Source: Pseudomonadota bacterium (GTDB lineage Bacteria; Pseudomonadota; Alphaproteobacteria; Reyranellales; Reyranellaceae). Taken from it: DNA of 5,362 nucleotides. Numbering within the stretch: position 1 is the first letter of the stretch; the number at the start of each line of letters is the position of its first letter. Of this stretch, positions 4,960-5,362 are shown in pieces. The position numbers and the translations under genes are program-made. The notes under the pieces were generated by a model. It had not been told where the DNA came from. It did no database searches and worked only from the letters and a program-made list of their open reading frames with translations. Location: NCBI GenBank assembly GCA_023416135.1, contig JAEZIF010000492.1, positions 1 to 5,362 on the forward strand, in the 5' to 3' direction.

Positions 4960-5143
4960 TCAGCCATTGCCTTTGTCGGTTCGCCGATCGGCCACGGCCT
5001 CCGACTCGCGGTCGATTGAGGAAAGCGTCACGAAGATCCGTTCAAGCGCGCGCAACACGTTCGCTCCAGGCATTCTCGCTGATCATCGGCCCGAAGGGAC
5101 GCGCGACGCCCGCGGGACCTGGCGGCTTGAAGCTGGCGGACAT
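4960..5143 (-). pseudogene. Possible frameshifted small gene upstream of the TetR-family gene
   Basis: Two short coding-like frames abut on the minus strand. The first runs from ATG 5143 to TGA 5042 (33 residues, MSASFKPPGPAGVARPFGPM then ISENAWSERVARA), with GGGAG 6 bases upstream and strongly G/C third positions. In the next frame, from about 5073 to TGA 4960, the reading continues as LRALERIFVTLSSIDRESEA. Joined by a one-base shift near 5050 they would give a plausible helical protein of about 60 residues ending just before the TetR-family gene. It could be a broken gene, a sequencing error, or chance. Confidence 0.25.
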
Positions 5144-5294
5144 GATGCGCTCCCGAATTTGCCGGCAATCGAGCTCGAAAGCCGGAAGCCTCAACCTACT
5201 CGTGTCGCCACACATTCGGATGCGGAGATTGGCGACCCTGTCCGACCCTGACTTCAATGACCTGGACGCCGACTCAGGGAATCGAACGCGGAGC
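5074..5294. other. Mostly uncharacterised intergenic stretch at the right end
   Basis: Apart from the small frame ending its coding-like part at 5143, nothing is convincing. There is a tandem CGACCCTG (5233-5240 and 5243-5250) and a GGGAATCGAAC (5277-5287) resembling the complement of a tRNA T-arm, but no foldable tRNA. A plus-strand frame is open to the window edge, but its codon use does not look like that of the genes here. Confidence 0.35.
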
Positions 5295-5360
5295 TCAGAG
5301 CCACTGGCTCACCAGCCACCTTCCCCGAACGTCCTCGAACACGATCGACAGCTTCGGCTG
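5295..5360 (-). CDS. C-terminal end of a gene entering from the right edge
   Basis: On the minus strand one frame is open from the right edge to a TGA at 5297-5295, giving 21 codons that end PKLSIVFEDVRGRWLVSQWL. Third positions are nearly all G or C, and the alternating hydrophobic pattern looks like the last beta strands of a folded protein. Of the two other minus-strand frames here, one meets a stop even earlier and the other runs only about 35 codons with no recognisable protein character. Too little is visible to name a family. Confidence 0.45.
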   Translation of the reverse strand, partial: QPKLSIVFEDVRGRWLVSQWL

Positions 5361-5362
5361 AT

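Noticed and set aside
4222..5019. Long plus-strand open frame (265 codons)
   Set aside because: It is the antisense shadow of the TetR-family gene, which has a recognisable helix-turn-helix; GC-rich DNA commonly opens the opposite strand.
1818..5135. 15-base match GGCGGCTTGAAGCTG shared by 1819-1833 and 5121-5135
   Set aside because: The similarity does not extend on either side beyond a few bases, so it is treated as chance.
5263..5287. tRNA 3'-end-like sequence on the minus strand (GTTCGATTCCC ending near TCCA)
   Set aside because: The 5' side of the T-stem does not pair, the acceptor length is off by one, and no cloverleaf folds upstream. It could be an attachment-site scar, but nothing else supports it.
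1..5362. CRISPR array, rRNA, tRNA or riboswitch
   Set aside because: No regularly spaced direct repeats, and no rRNA, cloverleaf or known riboswitch core was recognised on either strand.

Overview
The window is GC-rich with strong G/C bias at codon third positions. It probably comes from an alphaproteobacterium. Supporting this are a candidate EcfG-type (general stress response) promoter of the GGAAC-N17-CGTT form, an S24-type repressor of a style I associate with alphaproteobacterial prophages, and an orphan ChvI/OmpR-like response regulator. Genus is not resolvable from sequence alone. This looks like an accessory or regulatory region: most recognisable genes encode DNA-binding proteins, with no metabolic operon.

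Layout. Positions 1-1041 look like the control switch of a prophage or integrative element. A truncated leftward gene (1-209, possible helix-turn-helix) diverges from a rightward XRE/S24 repressor (297-1016). The intergenic space holds a near-perfect 20-bp palindrome (242-261) that overlaps the repressor promoter. A strong GC hairpin (1019-1041) follows the repressor.

Positions 1084-2938 hold the most unusual part. Two diverged copies of the N-terminal zinc-ribbon plus helix-turn-helix region of IS1595-type transposases lie head to head (1084-1671 leftward, 2462-2938 rightward). Neither copy has a DDE catalytic domain or room for one. Each has its own unrelated tail, and the ribbon cysteines are intact. 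Between them sit a small possible gene (1699-1929), whose start is only 27 bp from the start of the leftward copy, and a less GC-rich non-coding stretch (about 1930-2461) with a candidate promoter and an inverted repeat.

Positions 2974-3204 hold a 56-residue membrane protein of DUF3309-like appearance behind the candidate EcfG promoter. A gene-poor stretch follows (3205-3533), with inverted repeats only. Next come an orphan OmpR-type response regulator (3534-4256, GTG start) and, convergent to it across 13 bp, a TetR/AcrR-family regulator (4270-4917). The last 400 bases contain a possible frameshifted small gene (4960-5143) and the C-terminal end of a leftward gene cut by the window edge (5295-5360).

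Functional links between blocks are inferential. The left block is a self-regulating switch. The paired solo zinc-ribbon proteins could be domesticated transposase-derived DNA-binding proteins or decaying insertion-sequence remnants. The small membrane protein and the response regulator suggest envelope or stress responses.
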